NCBI RefSeq assembly: GCF_019059575.1
Contig: NW_024881829.1
Location: forward strand, 593,245 to 657,244
DNA from: Amphibalanus amphitrite
Lineage: Eukaryota; Arthropoda; Thecostraca; Balanomorpha; Balanidae
DNA: 64,000 nucleotides
Direction: 5' to 3'
Each line of letters begins with the position of its first letter. Within the stretch, counting starts at the first letter, position 1. Positions 1-9,794 of this stretch are shown piece by piece. Both the position numbers and the translations under genes were made by a program. The notes below the pieces were generated by a model that was given only the letters and a program-made list of their open reading frames with translations, searched no databases and was not told where the DNA came from.

Positions 1-917
1 CGGTGACTCTGAGGGCCCCACCGGCGTCTGACAGTACCATGCCGGCAGTGGCGTCACCACAGGGAGGGGGGGGGGGGCAAGCGGGGCAACATGCCCCCCC
101 CCCCCAACCTCCAAATGGGCACCCTCTGAGATCGATGCAGATCCGAGGAGATTTTGGGATCGAAAAATGGGGGTACCTTCAGAGAAACACTCGCAATGAA
201 CATGCGGCGCAGCCTCTACTCCGAATGAGCTCAGCCTAGCATCGGTACAAAGCCGCGCCGCGCCGCCTGCCGGTCACCTTTAGGCCAGTTTCCATCTATC
301 GGCTGTCTGGCTAACCCGCCCGAAGCCGGGCTGCCTGCCCACGGGCCGGTGCATTTGTCGCCATATTCTGCTAACATACGATAGGCTTCATGTTCACCAT
401 ACATTTGTACTCGCCTTTAGGTGCCGCCTGCCGGCGTGAGAAAGCTCAAACTATAGTTGTGTGCTCCAGGGTATATTGAGTGAAAAGGTGTGCTCAAATT
501 ATAGATGGTATGTCGACTGCCGTCGCTAAACAGAAATATTTTTTTTCATTTTTTATTTGTTTGATCTTTGAGTTTGATCCCAATGCCACTTCAATAGAAT
601 TTATTATGGATATCTTTGTTTTCATTTATCAGTTCTTATTTCACTGACTACGGAAACGGGGTACGTTCCTTACGTGTTTATATATATATTTATTTTTTGA
701 CACACTTGAAACCTGATAATCAGAAGGATGTTTGTTGATGTTGAAAGCAGCAGAAATGCATTCCTCGTTCTTAGCATAGCAAACTGCCTTGATAATACTG
801 AATTGTGATACTGGCCTGAGCCCCTCCAACTTTTCGGCCGGGGGGGGGGGGGGCTGGTAATGTATTTGAGCCCCCCCCCCCCCCAGCTGGAGGAATCGAA
901 ATCGGTAATCTACCAAC

Positions 918-1419
918 CAGGGCTGCGGAGTCGATGGATTTTAGGGTGACTCCGACCCCGACTCCGACTCCGGCTTCAAAAATCGACTCCGACTCCTACT
1001 CCAACTCCGATTCCGACTCCGGATGGTTTTATTAAAATCCATACCATGATATTGAAGTTCATAATGGAGACGTTTTATCTTGCCTGAAACGACCCCTTGT
1101 GCGTTCCAAGACTTTGCGTTGCAAATATGCGTTAAAAATAACATGCAGAATTACAAAGCAGGTTCTTGGGAATTCACCGTCTTCTGCTTGTCTCGCTGAA
1201 AACGTTCGTCCACAACAGCAAAATGGTCTTTTTTCGACAAAATATAATTTCGAGCGCAGTATCGTCAATCATATAGATGCAGTGCATGACGTTGAGCCGC
1301 TAGCGTTAACTCCGACTCCGGAGTCGGAGTCGGTAAGATTTTGGTGACTCCGACTCCGACTCCGGGCAGAAATGTCGACTCCGACCGACTCCAACTCCGA
1401 CTCCGACTCCGCAGCCCTG
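918..1419. mobile_element. hAT MITE with GAGTCG-rich ends, copy 1
   Basis: The ends are inverted CAGGGCTGCGGAGTC and GACTCCGCAGCCCTG, flanked by the 8-bp duplication CTACCAAC (910-917 and 1420-1427). Subterminal blocks of GACTCC/GGAGTC hexamers flank about 280 bp of unique sequence. It is inserted in the larger hAT element that starts at 46. No coding capacity is visible. Confidence 0.9.
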
Positions 1420-1439
1420 CTACCAACATAATTTCATAA

Positions 1440-1600
1440 ATTCCGATACATAGGCGCGGGAACCGGGGGAGGGGGCAGTGGGGGAAGCTTGCCCCCACAA
1501 CTCTGGGGCCGTGGGGGCGGTGCCCCACAACTTTTCATTAGACGCCCAGGAACCGTTGGGGCAGCTTGTCCTCCCCAAATTAGGGGTTATGGATCACAAA
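1440..1600. repeat. Dispersed G-rich repeat, second copy inverted at 25546-25670
   Basis: The stretch carries GCCCCACAACTTTTCAT and neighbouring sequence that recurs in reverse complement at about 25546-25670, including the AACCGTTGGGGCAGCTTG part. I found no clear TIR or TSD, so the class is open. Confidence 0.5.
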
Positions 1601-1608
1601 GAAAGAAA

Positions 1609-1898
1609 CATGGGTGGAACTTTTCCAGGGAAGTTGGTGGGGCAAAAAGTCGTCAAACCCACAATGTCCGATTATGAAGTTGAATAAAATGCCACACTGA
1701 ATCAAAACCTATCATTACAGATAAAATATTTTGCATTTAACTGACACAAAGCTCTTCAATGCGAAAAAGATTAATTTGCAAAGCGACAAAGTCTTGGAAA
1801 CCATCTAAAGTTGGTGGGGTAAAACACTTATTGGTGGGGAAAAATACCAAGTTGGTGAGGCAGCCGCCCCACCAACTGTATAGGAAGCTCCGCCCTTT
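1609..1898. mobile_element. hAT-type MITE with GTTGGTGGGGC repeats
   Basis: The outer ends, CATGGGTGGAACTTTTCC and GGAAGCTCCGCCCTTT, form an imperfect inverted pair. The flanks are GAAAGAAA (1601-1608) and AAAAGAAA (1899-1906), a 7/8 match. The interior repeats GTTGGTGGGG motifs. It is an inverted-orientation relative of the clearer copy at 36140-36432, which supports the call. Confidence 0.6.
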
Positions 1899-2186
1899 AA
1901 AAGAAAGCACGTAAGTGAAAAATCCACCTCTTTCACTGGCTCAGCAACTCATTTGGCAGATTAAAACCTTATTCCAGGTTGCCAAAAATGTAGTTTCTTC
2001 ACTCAGCTGAGACGGAATACCTCACTTTTTTGCAAATATTTTCTCTTTTTTTTTCGTTGCCAAGCTCTGAAAAATAAGTGGCCTAAAACCGATGAGAAAA
2101 CTAGATTTGGGGGTACCCTAGGTTAGGTTTGCAAGATTTGCCCCCCCCCCCAACCAAAAAATCCTGGTGACGCCACTGCATGCCGG

Positions 2187-2492
2187 TCTCTAAGGACCCC
2201 ACAGGACTTCTTCTGCCGGCCTAAGGACCCCTTGCCGGTCACTGAGACCCCCTGCCGGCTTGTAGAGAGTTCGCGTCAACAGCTCTAAAGGCCCCACACC
2301 CGTCTGTGACGGCTCCACACCACTCACCAGCGTCTATGAGGGCCCACAGCAACGCCTGTAAGGACCCTCATCGTCGCCTCTGAGAGAATCACACTAGCAC
2401 CTCTGAGCGCCCACAACGGCACCTGCATGGCGGCCCCACACCGGTGCCTCTAAAGGCTCCTTACCGGCGGCTCTGAGGGCCCTACGCCGGTG
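2187..2492. repeat. Degenerate GC-rich minisatellite
   Basis: Loose repeats of the type CTCTGAGGGCCCCACnCCGG, with units of roughly 20-25 bp and heavy drift. The same material occurs at 1-45, after 2805 and again at 19611-19970. The hAT at 46-2178 and the MITE at 2501-2796 are both inserted in it. Confidence 0.6.
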
Positions 2493-2500
2493 ATTCTGAG

Positions 2501-2796
2501 CAGGGCTGCGGAGTCGGAGTCGGAGTCGGAGTCGGTCGGAGTCGACAGTTGTGACCGGAGTCGGAGTCGGAGTCGGAGTCGATGACTCGATTTTAGAAAC
2601 CCGAGCCGGAGTCGGAGTCGGAGTCACCGAAAATCTGTCGACTCCGCAGCCCTGCTAGGTCTGCGGAGTCGGAGTCGGAGTTGGAGTCGGTCGGAGTCGA
2701 CAATTCTGCCCGGAGTCGGAGTCGGAGTCGGAGCTGGTTTTTGAAAGCCGGAGTCGGAGTCGGAGTCGCCGAAAATTCATCGACTCCGCAGCCCTG
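2501..2796. mobile_element. hAT MITE with GAGTCG-rich ends, copy 2
   Basis: The ends CAGGGCTGCGGAGTC and GACTCCGCAGCCCTG are flanked by the 8-bp duplication ATTCTGAG (2493-2500 and 2797-2804). The interior is almost entirely GGAGTC hexamers. It is built from two head-to-tail half units (2501-2655 and about 2656-2796), each ending in GACTCCGCAGCCCTG. Confidence 0.9.
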
Positions 2797-2804
2797 ATTC
2801 TGAG

Positions 2805-3455
2805 GGTGCTACCGATAACCGAAGGCACCACACAAGCCCTTAGTGTCGCTGAGCTTTAATCCCATACCGGCCCTCCGAGGGCGCCACGTGCTCATTTCCC
2901 CACACCCCTCCCTCACACCCGGAGCGGGTAAACTGTGTTATACCTATAGCAACGATTTTACCACCGTTGTACGTACGTTATGTATTTCTCAAAGTTGACT
3001 CAAGCTGGTGCAGTATAAAATCTGGCCTGCCAAACTTATGGCCAAGGTCAGGCTCAAATCAAAGCGGGATGACAAGAGCAGATGTCAAATCGATACTGTA
3101 TCAGCAGAAACCATTCAGATGGCAAGGAAAATGCCGTGTATTGATGTTTAGATGTATAAAGGAAACAAGAAGGAAAGAAGTCCGGAAAAGGGAGGAAAGA
3201 TCTTTTCTCGCTGCCTCAATGTTGAGGGGGCGCCGCCCCCTCGGCTCCCAAGTTGGGGGGGGGGGGGGGGGGGCAAGCGCCCCCGCTGCCCCCTGTTGCC
3301 GGGTCTATGGGCGTGAACGTTCGCGAACTGTTCGTTGTTTGTTTACCAAAATTTGACCGATGACGTCACTTGTTCGCGAACACATTTGTTCGTGAACAGT
3401 TTGTTTATGTTTGTTTATTTGAAAAATTAAACAAACACCAAACTCTGAAAACAGG
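2805..3455. other. Minisatellite remnant, G-run and GTTCGCGAAC-type palindromes
   Basis: 2805-2900 continues the GC-rich minisatellite. A G-run lies at about 3256-3273. At 3310-3400 there are several short palindromes of the type TTCGCGAAC and TTCGTGAAC. No gene is supported. Confidence 0.4.
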
Positions 3456-4005
3456 ATGGAAAGGCTGGAAGCGGAAATCTACTTAAGGGATCAGAGGATT
3501 GATCAGCTGGAATCTGAAGTGCGCGCATGTCGTGAGTCATTACAGAAACAGGATGAGCAGTTAGACGACATTGAGCGCCACAGCCGCGCCGCAAACTTAG
3601 TCCTTCACTGCCAGAGATTTGTAAATAATCAGACATGATTGAGTTTTATTCACGATCGATGGCAACACAAGTCAAATTCCTAAAACCAATGGTTTTAGGA
3701 ATTTGACTTGTGTTGCCATCGATCGTGAATAAAACTCAAACTGCCAGAGATTTAGAACGAGGCGCGATGGTGAAGATATTAGTGAAATGGCGGTCAAAGC
3801 CATCGCTGTGCACGGTGAGAGTGTGCCCCCCCCCCCTTGGTTAGGCTAGCGATGTCAAGTCCTTGGCTGTCGGGCCCCGGCCCCGGCGTGCGGTCCGCTC
3901 CCGGTGCGTGGGTGCGGGGCGCCGTCCTGCCGGTGGTCGACTCTGGCGGTTGTGTACCTTTTTGCCTGGCGGGGCGAGTCAGATAGTCTCCGGTGGGGTT
4001 TTCGC
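3456..4005 (+). pseudogene. LINE ORF1-like coiled-coil protein fragment, interrupted
   Basis: The reading frame opens with a charged heptad-like stretch (MERLEAEIYLRDQRIDQLES) and continues DDIERHSRAANLVLHCQRF. This resembles the coiled coil and the following 'D-D-L-E-x-x-S-R-R-N' block of ORF1 proteins from several LINE clades. A fold-back insertion (3622-3740) interrupts it. After its removal with one copy of the 13-bp flank the frame reads HCQRFRTRRDGEDISEMAVK up to about 3820, then a C-run and a stop break it. It may be ORF1 of the same LINE whose ORF2 starts at 9754, but that link is inference. Confidence 0.55.
3622..3740. mobile_element. Fold-back insertion: perfect 50-bp palindrome with 13-bp TSD
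   Basis: Arms 3639-3688 and 3690-3739 are perfect inverted copies separated by one base. The flanks repeat CTGCCAGAGATTT exactly (3609-3621 and 3741-3753). The insert lies within the LINE ORF1-like frame and breaks it. Confidence 0.8.
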
Positions 4006-4248
4006 CATTGCACAGTGGCCCTTTTTCAGAATTAGCACGCATTAATTCCCACATTACCTGAAAGTGGTGCAAGACATCACCGCATGATCAAGGACGTATT
4101 CCCTGCCAATGCAAAGAAACGAACTGCCCAAGGAGATTCGGTCCAACAGCGACAGGCCGCTCGGCCCAAGATTTGGCGCACGTTCGCACGGCTCGCCCGC
4201 CGCACAGTGGGCCGATATGCCATTCCAGCGCGACAGGGCCTGAATCAT

Positions 4249-5089
4249 CGAACGGAACCCTCGGTTTTTCCCGAGTAATTCGCGTAAAAAGCGGCCGATT
4301 GCAACGAAACTTTCAGTACCCTCGCGATAATTAATTTCACAGCTAACCTGAAAATTTCATGACCCTGACCTTAATGATCTTTGACCTGTGACCTTCCTTC
4401 GAGACCATGTTTGGCCGGAATCGCGATTCAGCGTATGTCGGCTCGCATTAGCCGCGAGTTTGCAGTCTTTTCGTGGTTTAAAGCGTTCAAGCATGGAGTA
4501 TTATGTTGCTCCCATGCATTAGGGTGGGTGTTTCAAGGTCACCGGAAGGTCAGGTAAGGTCATTGACTTTTGATGACCTTGGGTCAATTTTTCGAGTTTT
4601 ACATGTTTCTAGGCTAGTTTTTGAAGCTGAATTCGAATCTAGCAACCATTTGAACATTTGCTATGTAGCTTTGGTGCCTTCGTAACATGTTACGAAGCTG
4701 TCAGAGGCGGTTGCCACCTACTACAAATACCCGGCAAAACCCTTACTGGTTGACCTGACCTGACCCGACCTGGCCTAAATGCATGAAGACATCATCTATG
4801 ATCATAAATAACATTATATTCGTGATCAGCACCCAAAAAACCCGTAGCAGCCACCCTTTACGACGTTCTAACTGGTCCCGATTTTCCCGACTTTTGGGTC
4901 ATTAACCTGACCTGGAAGATCAACCGATGACCTAGGGCCTACAAATGGGTATCATCAGCTTTCTCTTGTCACGGGCAACACGCTCGTCTTTTCCGGGAAG
5001 CTCTAGCTCGACCAGGGGCGAAACGGCAGGGGGTCCAACGGACCCCTTCTATACGTCCGCGGCTGGAAAAACACCACTAGGGGCGAGGG
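4249..5089. mobile_element. TTAA-type (piggyBac-like) MITE P1, left end missing
   Basis: The sequence parallels the complete element at 34113-34998 from the CGAACGGA block through the right end GGGCGAGGG, followed by TTAA (5090-5093). The left terminal CCCTCGCC and G-run are missing. The interior is rich in TGACCTGACC motifs. Confidence 0.65.
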
Positions 5090-5093
5090 TTAA

Positions 5094-5987
5094 CCCTCGC
5101 CCGTAAACGGTGTTTTGCCACCTTCGCCCATGCAGGGGGGGGGGGGGTTGGTGCGACCCCCCCTGGCGTTTGAAAACGGAGCGTCGTAGAGCTTAGCGGA
5201 AAAGACCAACGGATTGCTCTCAACGATATCTCGCGATTGGTGGTAGTGACCTACTTATGACCGGTCAAAGGTCAAATTTTCGGAAAAATATAACTTTTTC
5301 AGATTTCCGCGCCGATTGCGGCAAAACGGTAAGAGATATCGACTTGAAACCTTCACTATCGTGATCCTTGATCAATTCTCTATCGTTTGGTGTGTATTTC
5401 GATGTCATAACTATAAAAATGATGCGTTGGGAGCATCGGAAGTCTGCAAGGTCATTTGTGCATTGGGTCACGTCAGGCGTGTGACGTCACTGACCTGACC
5501 CTGACCCAAAATGAACTACAAGAAACAACTGACGATGCCTGAAATGGATAGCAAATTCGAATTCAGGGCATCAAAATACCCCGAAAAGGCATACAAGTAC
5601 AAGAAGTCATTACAGGTCAACCGAGGTCACTGACCTGACCTTGACCTTTAGTAACCTTGAAAAGGTCAACGGACATTGTGCCAATGTCAAATCAGCCAGT
5701 TATGATTCTAAAACAATCCATCAGTGTGTCAGGTCAGTCGGCATTTATACCATTGTGAAGCAATCTCCAATTTAGCGTAAATCTGGCCGGAGGTTGTTCC
5801 CTCTATGACGTCATAACTCCATGACTTGACATGACCTTGACAATTTTTTTTTTACCAAAAGTTGCGCAAAGGATGCCCCAAAGGGTACTGAAAATTTGAG
5901 CAGGCTATCTGAAACGGTTCGGCGCGTAGCTATGAAAAACCTCAGGGGGGGGGGGGGGTGCACCAACCCTCCCTACATGGGCGAGGG
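5094..5987. mobile_element. TTAA-type (piggyBac-like) MITE P2
   Basis: It runs from CCCTCGCC to GGGCGAGGG with TTAA on both sides (5090-5093 and 5988-5991). It shares its left TTAA with element P1. G-runs lie about 40-50 bp inside each end (5136-5147 and 5945-5958). TTAA targets and CCY-type termini are traits of piggyBac elements. No transposase is present. Confidence 0.8.
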
Positions 5988-7500
5988 TTAAGCCAAATCT
6001 GAGGGCTTATTTTAGAAAGACCGCCAAAAGAGCAATTGAATGCACTTTTCCGCAACGATGCAGCTCTATTGGTCCCCGAGGTAAGGGCCGGTGTTTCGAG
6101 AAATGTTATATACAACATTTTACCTTTGATGACCTCTGGTGAAGTGATCTTTGACCTGACCTAGAAATGACTAATTAACTATCTGGAATTTCGGGCGCTC
6201 TTTCGAATGCCACTTACTACGTGTCTCTATGTGGCCCAGGAGCCGAGTTAGAAGGGGAGTGTTCAATCAACGCCTCCCGGCCCGGCGCGTTTGACGCCGA
6301 GCACCGGTCCGGCGCGGTTTGATGTTTGGCTGCTACATCCAAAGTCGCAAAAAGTCGCAAGAAATGACTGTTGGATCTTGTAGTGCAATAACTCATTGAC
6401 ATGTAGCGAGATTTTCGAAGCGGTACTTTGCGGTACTTTTTTTAAAAGTCTATTTGTGTGTGACATCAATTATGTAAAATTATATTTTCATCTTTAAATC
6501 TTTGTGGTACAAATACATCATAACCAAGTAAGAGTTCGCCATTTTCATGTGGTCATGTGTGTTCTGCAGACCCGGAGCTATCGTTTAATGTATATAAATG
6601 TGGAATTCCTCCTCAAATTGTGATTGTTTTCGTGGATCAAAGATACGCTGTCGAAGAGTGCGGGGGACGAGTTCGGTCCAAACGATTCCGAAGTTCGTGT
6701 TTAAGCTGAGTTTTCGCCATGAAATAGCAATTGTGTTGGAAAACAAAGACCACAGCAATGTAGTATGATCATTTTTGAACAAATTGGTATAGGTTTCATT
6801 GCACATCCACAAAGTTCGATTTTTGTACCCATGTCGTGCTAGACCTGGCGATCGGCCCAGTGTGCGCCGGCCGGCCCAGGCCGCTCCGAACGCAAGTGTG
6901 GCGAGCCCGCCAGCCGACCGCGCTGCACTGACCGCCAGGACGCCCCAGGGCGTCACGTGACCGCATCTACAGCTGTTGCCAGCCACCGTTATCGGCCCCG
7001 GCCGGGCAGCAACTAAGGTCAGCGCGACGCGAACAATACAAACACATAGGCGCTTTTGACGTTAGATCTTAAGCCGACCACGGCACTTGTGCGGCTTGGA
7101 CATCAAACGCGACAAGAAATCGGACAGTTTTTCTTGAGCACAGCGTTATGCCTACATGACATTTCAATAAGCACATCTTATGGCAAAAGTCAAGCCACAT
7201 TTAGGCGCACACCAGGTGACACCAGCTTTGACCCAGGTCAATGAGCTTAGTCGTATCGAACAGGAGCCACAGCCGCTCGCGGACTGAACTGGCTCACGTT
7301 ATCCACCGTAGAAGCAAAATGGCGCAAAATGGCGCGATGCCCTTTGGTGGACATGGTCAGAAGAGATCGGCGATTCGAACGATGTATAATACGACATGTT
7401 CCAGAGTGTGCTACTTAACATAAAGCTTAATATGTATGCCGCCATCTCCAGTTAATAATTGTCCTGTTATTGTGTCCACAATATTCGGCAAAAGTGGTCT

Positions 7501-7858
7501 ATTTTTTTTTTTTTATAAATTTCGTCCGAACCTTTTGATGGGAAGGATTCACAAGGACAGAGCCATCGCTAAGCGAAGCTTGTTGCGATGACCCTGCCCT
7601 CTACCCTCCGATCGCGCGATTCCGGTTCTATGGCAGAATTTAGAGTCCAAAGTTTAACGTGCGCACAAAGCCGCGCACGGCCGGTCCCCTCGCTGACTTC
7701 GCCTGGCTTCGGCCTGCCACCAACCGCAACCATACCTGTCAGGAGGCCCATAAATGTCGAGCGCCCGTCGCGCTTCGAACCCGGACTGTCATAACCGGGA
7801 ACGCGTGCTCTCACCACGCGGAGTCCAACGCTCTAACCAACTGAGCTACGGGACCGGC
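7501..7858 (-). mobile_element. tRNA-derived SINE, copy 1
   Basis: Read on the minus strand it starts GGTCCCGTAGCTCAGTTGG. Box A (TAGCTCAGTTGG) lies at 7837-7848 and box B (GGGTTCGAAGC) at 7772-7782. A tRNA-unrelated body of about 250 bp follows, ending in an A-run (T-run at 7501-7514 on the plus strand). The equivalent Transib-like copy at about 58184 lacks it, with only ATTT at the junction, so the insertion is defined against an empty site. A related copy lies at 31893-32225. Confidence 0.85.
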
Positions 7859-8202
7859 AAATTTAAGTTTATACAATGAAAATTGTGGTTTCTAGGGCTT
7901 CTACGTAAACTCAGCTTCACAGCCATGCCACTAATTTTTAATATTTTCTCACCGAAAGCCTTACAAATTGATGTTCATCTCACCCTACTTTTTAGGGTCC
8001 GCCGGTGGTGTCCGCGCGCCTCTCGACAAACTTCGATTTTGCGGTCAGTTTTACCAAAGATAATTATTTTTTAGGAGGTAAAAATGGCACCATCGGATAG
8101 TTTGGAATGTTTTGCACACGATTAGACTGCTTTTACTCAAAAGGAGAGAAAAAAAAATTGAATTTATGCGTGCTAATCCTGAAAAAGGGCCACTGTGCAT
8201 TG

Positions 8203-8529
8203 GTCGGTGAGTTTTTGGACCGAGGTAGATGATAACTGTGTACCTATACAAGTTTTGTCGATTGAGGAGGGGGAGGGGAAGACAAGGGGTCTGGTGGGTG
8301 GGTGTTTATCCGGGAGCTGTATCAGTTGGACGCTTCCTGAAAGTGGGAGTTTGGTAAGCCTGTGATGCGCTGTATGCTGGAGTAATTTGGTAACCTACAA
8401 AGAAGTGTTCTTAATTTTTCACGTGGCCGCGTGCCGAGCGCGTTAGCAGCGCTCGGTAGCTGTAGGGACGACTGTTTGCTTGTTAATGGTGGTGTATGTC
8501 GTATGTTTGATTGTTTTCTTGCATTTTCG
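8203..8529. other. Unassigned spacer between nested elements, possibly LINE inter-ORF sequence
   Basis: No open frame or repeat was recognised. It lies between the right TSD of the Transib-like element and the TTAA of the next element, so by position it may be non-coding LINE sequence between ORF1-like and ORF2 remains. Confidence 0.3.
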
Positions 8530-8533
8530 TTAA

Positions 8534-9603
8534 AGGTAGTGTGCCAGCTTTCCTGGACCGTATGGAGTTAATGGCCGAGATAAGGAGAACCGGATTTTTA
8601 GAACTTATCCATACCTTCAAAACTCATGGAAACGTCTTAAATTCTTCAAATTTTGAGTACCCCAGTGCGAAATTCGCCCCGACGGGTTGTCGGTCGTACC
8701 CCAACCACATTTCACACCACTATGAACAATAAATGCACACACTGAAATCGCTATTACCGATATGCTCATCCAATCAAGTTTCGATAAACCCGTTCATCAT
8801 CATCTCCTGCGGTTTCGAACACGCCTGTTAGGTGGTGCGGTAGACCGCGCCCAAAGCCAGGGTCCCGGTAACGTGAGGTAGCCGAGTCGGGGCAGCGTGC
8901 GCTGACCCAAGCCGGGGCCGCGCGTCCTCCCGGTGTCATGTGATAGCCCGGGGCTGCCCGCGGGGATGCGGTAGACCGCGCCCAAAGCTGCGGCCCCGGC
9001 TTGGGTCAGCGCACGCTGCCCCGACTCGGCTACCTCACGTTACCGGGGCCCTGGCTTTGGGCGCGGCTTCTGCTCATACTTTGTGGTGCGGTGGTGGTGC
9101 GTCGGGCCGCGCGCTCTGACTTCGGCCAAGAAAAATGCGTCAGCTGATCATTGTCATTTCTGCCACTTGCGTGTGGTGAAATGGGGTCATAACTTAAGAG
9201 ACGGCTTTTTCATATCAATTATTTTACATAAAATCATATTTCAAACCATAAATAATGTTCGACAGCCAAATAAAAGAAACAATACCAATACAGGCTTACA
9301 GTTTAAGGCTCGACATTGTGTTATCTACGATTAGACAGCTGATAACTCATTCCCGTACGTCGTAACTCTATAATGACCTTTGCTTATTGTCACATGTGCG
9401 CCGCATTCGCGATTGTTGCCGACGCCTGTTTGCAGGTCAGCCCACTACAGTTGTTATACATATCGAAAAACCGATAAACTTTTAGGCGAAAAAGGCACTA
9501 TTCCAGGCCCATTTTTGATTTTTTTGCGATATTAGGTAAAAACAGAAGCTTCTTATCATAGGAAAAATAAAATGGGAAATCTTTCAAAGGTGGCACACTA
9601 CCT
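8534..9603. mobile_element. TTAA-flanked MITE with AGGTAGTGTGCCA ends
   Basis: Inverted ends AGGTAGTGTGCCA at 8534 and TGGCACACTACCT ending 9603, flanked by TTAA (8530-8533 and 9604-9607). The termini differ from the CCCTCGCC family, so this is a second TTAA-targeting family (Kolobok or piggyBac type; not resolved). It contains the strong inverted repeat at 8845-9066. Confidence 0.75.
8845..9066. repeat. 77-bp near-perfect inverted repeat
   Basis: Arms 8845-8921 and 8990-9066 are inverted copies with one mismatch I can see, around a 68-bp GC-rich spacer. The spacer repeats part of the left flank (GCGGTAGACCGCGCCCAAAG). Confidence 0.8.
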
Positions 9604-9753
9604 TTAAATGGTCAACGTCCTAATCGGTTTCTGTGCTTGACAGTCTGCGTGCGAGAAAAGGGCGGGACTAGGGAATGACCGCAGCGAGCTGCTTCGTAAG
9701 ATGGGCACGCGTTTATCACTCAGATGCGGATTGCATGAACCTGTATCTTGCCA

Positions 9754-9794
9754 ATGCCTGGACAGGTTTCTATAGTGAGCTTTAACGTAAGAGG
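9754..9794 (+). pseudogene. L1/Tx1-type LINE ORF2, segment a (endonuclease start)
   Basis: From an ATG at 9754 the frame reads MPGQVSIVSFNVRG, the start of an apurinic-type endonuclease domain (motif N-V-R-G). It is cut by an RT-fragment insertion and resumes at 10803 in the same frame (GLRDNKKRRAVFRHM). No full-length product is possible. Confidence 0.7.

Larger units (their letters stand above)
46..2178. mobile_element. hAT-type DNA transposon, non-autonomous, with nested insertions
   Basis: The ends are perfect 14-bp inverted repeats, CAGTGGCGTCACCA at 46-59 and its complement at 2165-2178. They are flanked by an identical 8-bp duplication CATGCCGG (38-45 and 2179-2186), the hAT signature of 8-bp TSD and CAG start. 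No transposase is visible. G- and C-runs lie near both ends (about 62-110 and 2141-2153). The 3' part (about 2030-2165) matches segments near 24160-24280 and 24960-25210, so this family has several copies. Two smaller hAT-type MITEs (918-1419 and 1609-1898) sit inside it. Confidence 0.85.
4203..6864. mobile_element. Second Transib-like element nested in the first
   Basis: The ends CACAGTGGGCCGAT (4203) and ATCGGCCCAGTGTG (ending 6864) are near-perfect inverted repeats. They are flanked by the GC-rich 5-bp duplication CGCCG (4198-4202 and 6865-6869). The sister copy at about 57720 has the uninterrupted site. The interior is filled by TTAA-type elements (P1 and P2), and no transposase frame is recognisable. 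Confidence 0.75.
4011..8197. mobile_element. Transib-like DNA element, copy 1 (composite)
   Basis: The ends are inverted: CACAGTGGCCCTTTTTCAG at 4011 and CTGAAAAAGGGCCACTGTG ending at 8197, with homology extending at least 38 bp. The flanking 5-bp duplication is CATTG (4006-4010 and 8198-8202). The CACAGTG start matches the heptamer of V(D)J recombination signals and of Transib/RAG-type elements, which also make 5-bp TSDs; the superfamily call is inference from these two traits. No transposase is visible. Compared with the 1-kb copy at 57518-58520 it carries a nested element (4203-6864) and a SINE (7501-7858), both absent from the other copy. Confidence 0.75.

Noticed and set aside
3863-4045. 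GC-rich short frame after the ORF1 fragment
   Set aside because: It runs into the Transib-like TIR and shows no similarity to ORF1 C-terminal domains.
7772-7858. Possible functional tRNA gene, minus strand
   Set aside because: Box A and box B are good, but the sequence is the head of a repeated SINE with a shared downstream body and A-run, and its cloverleaf is poor.
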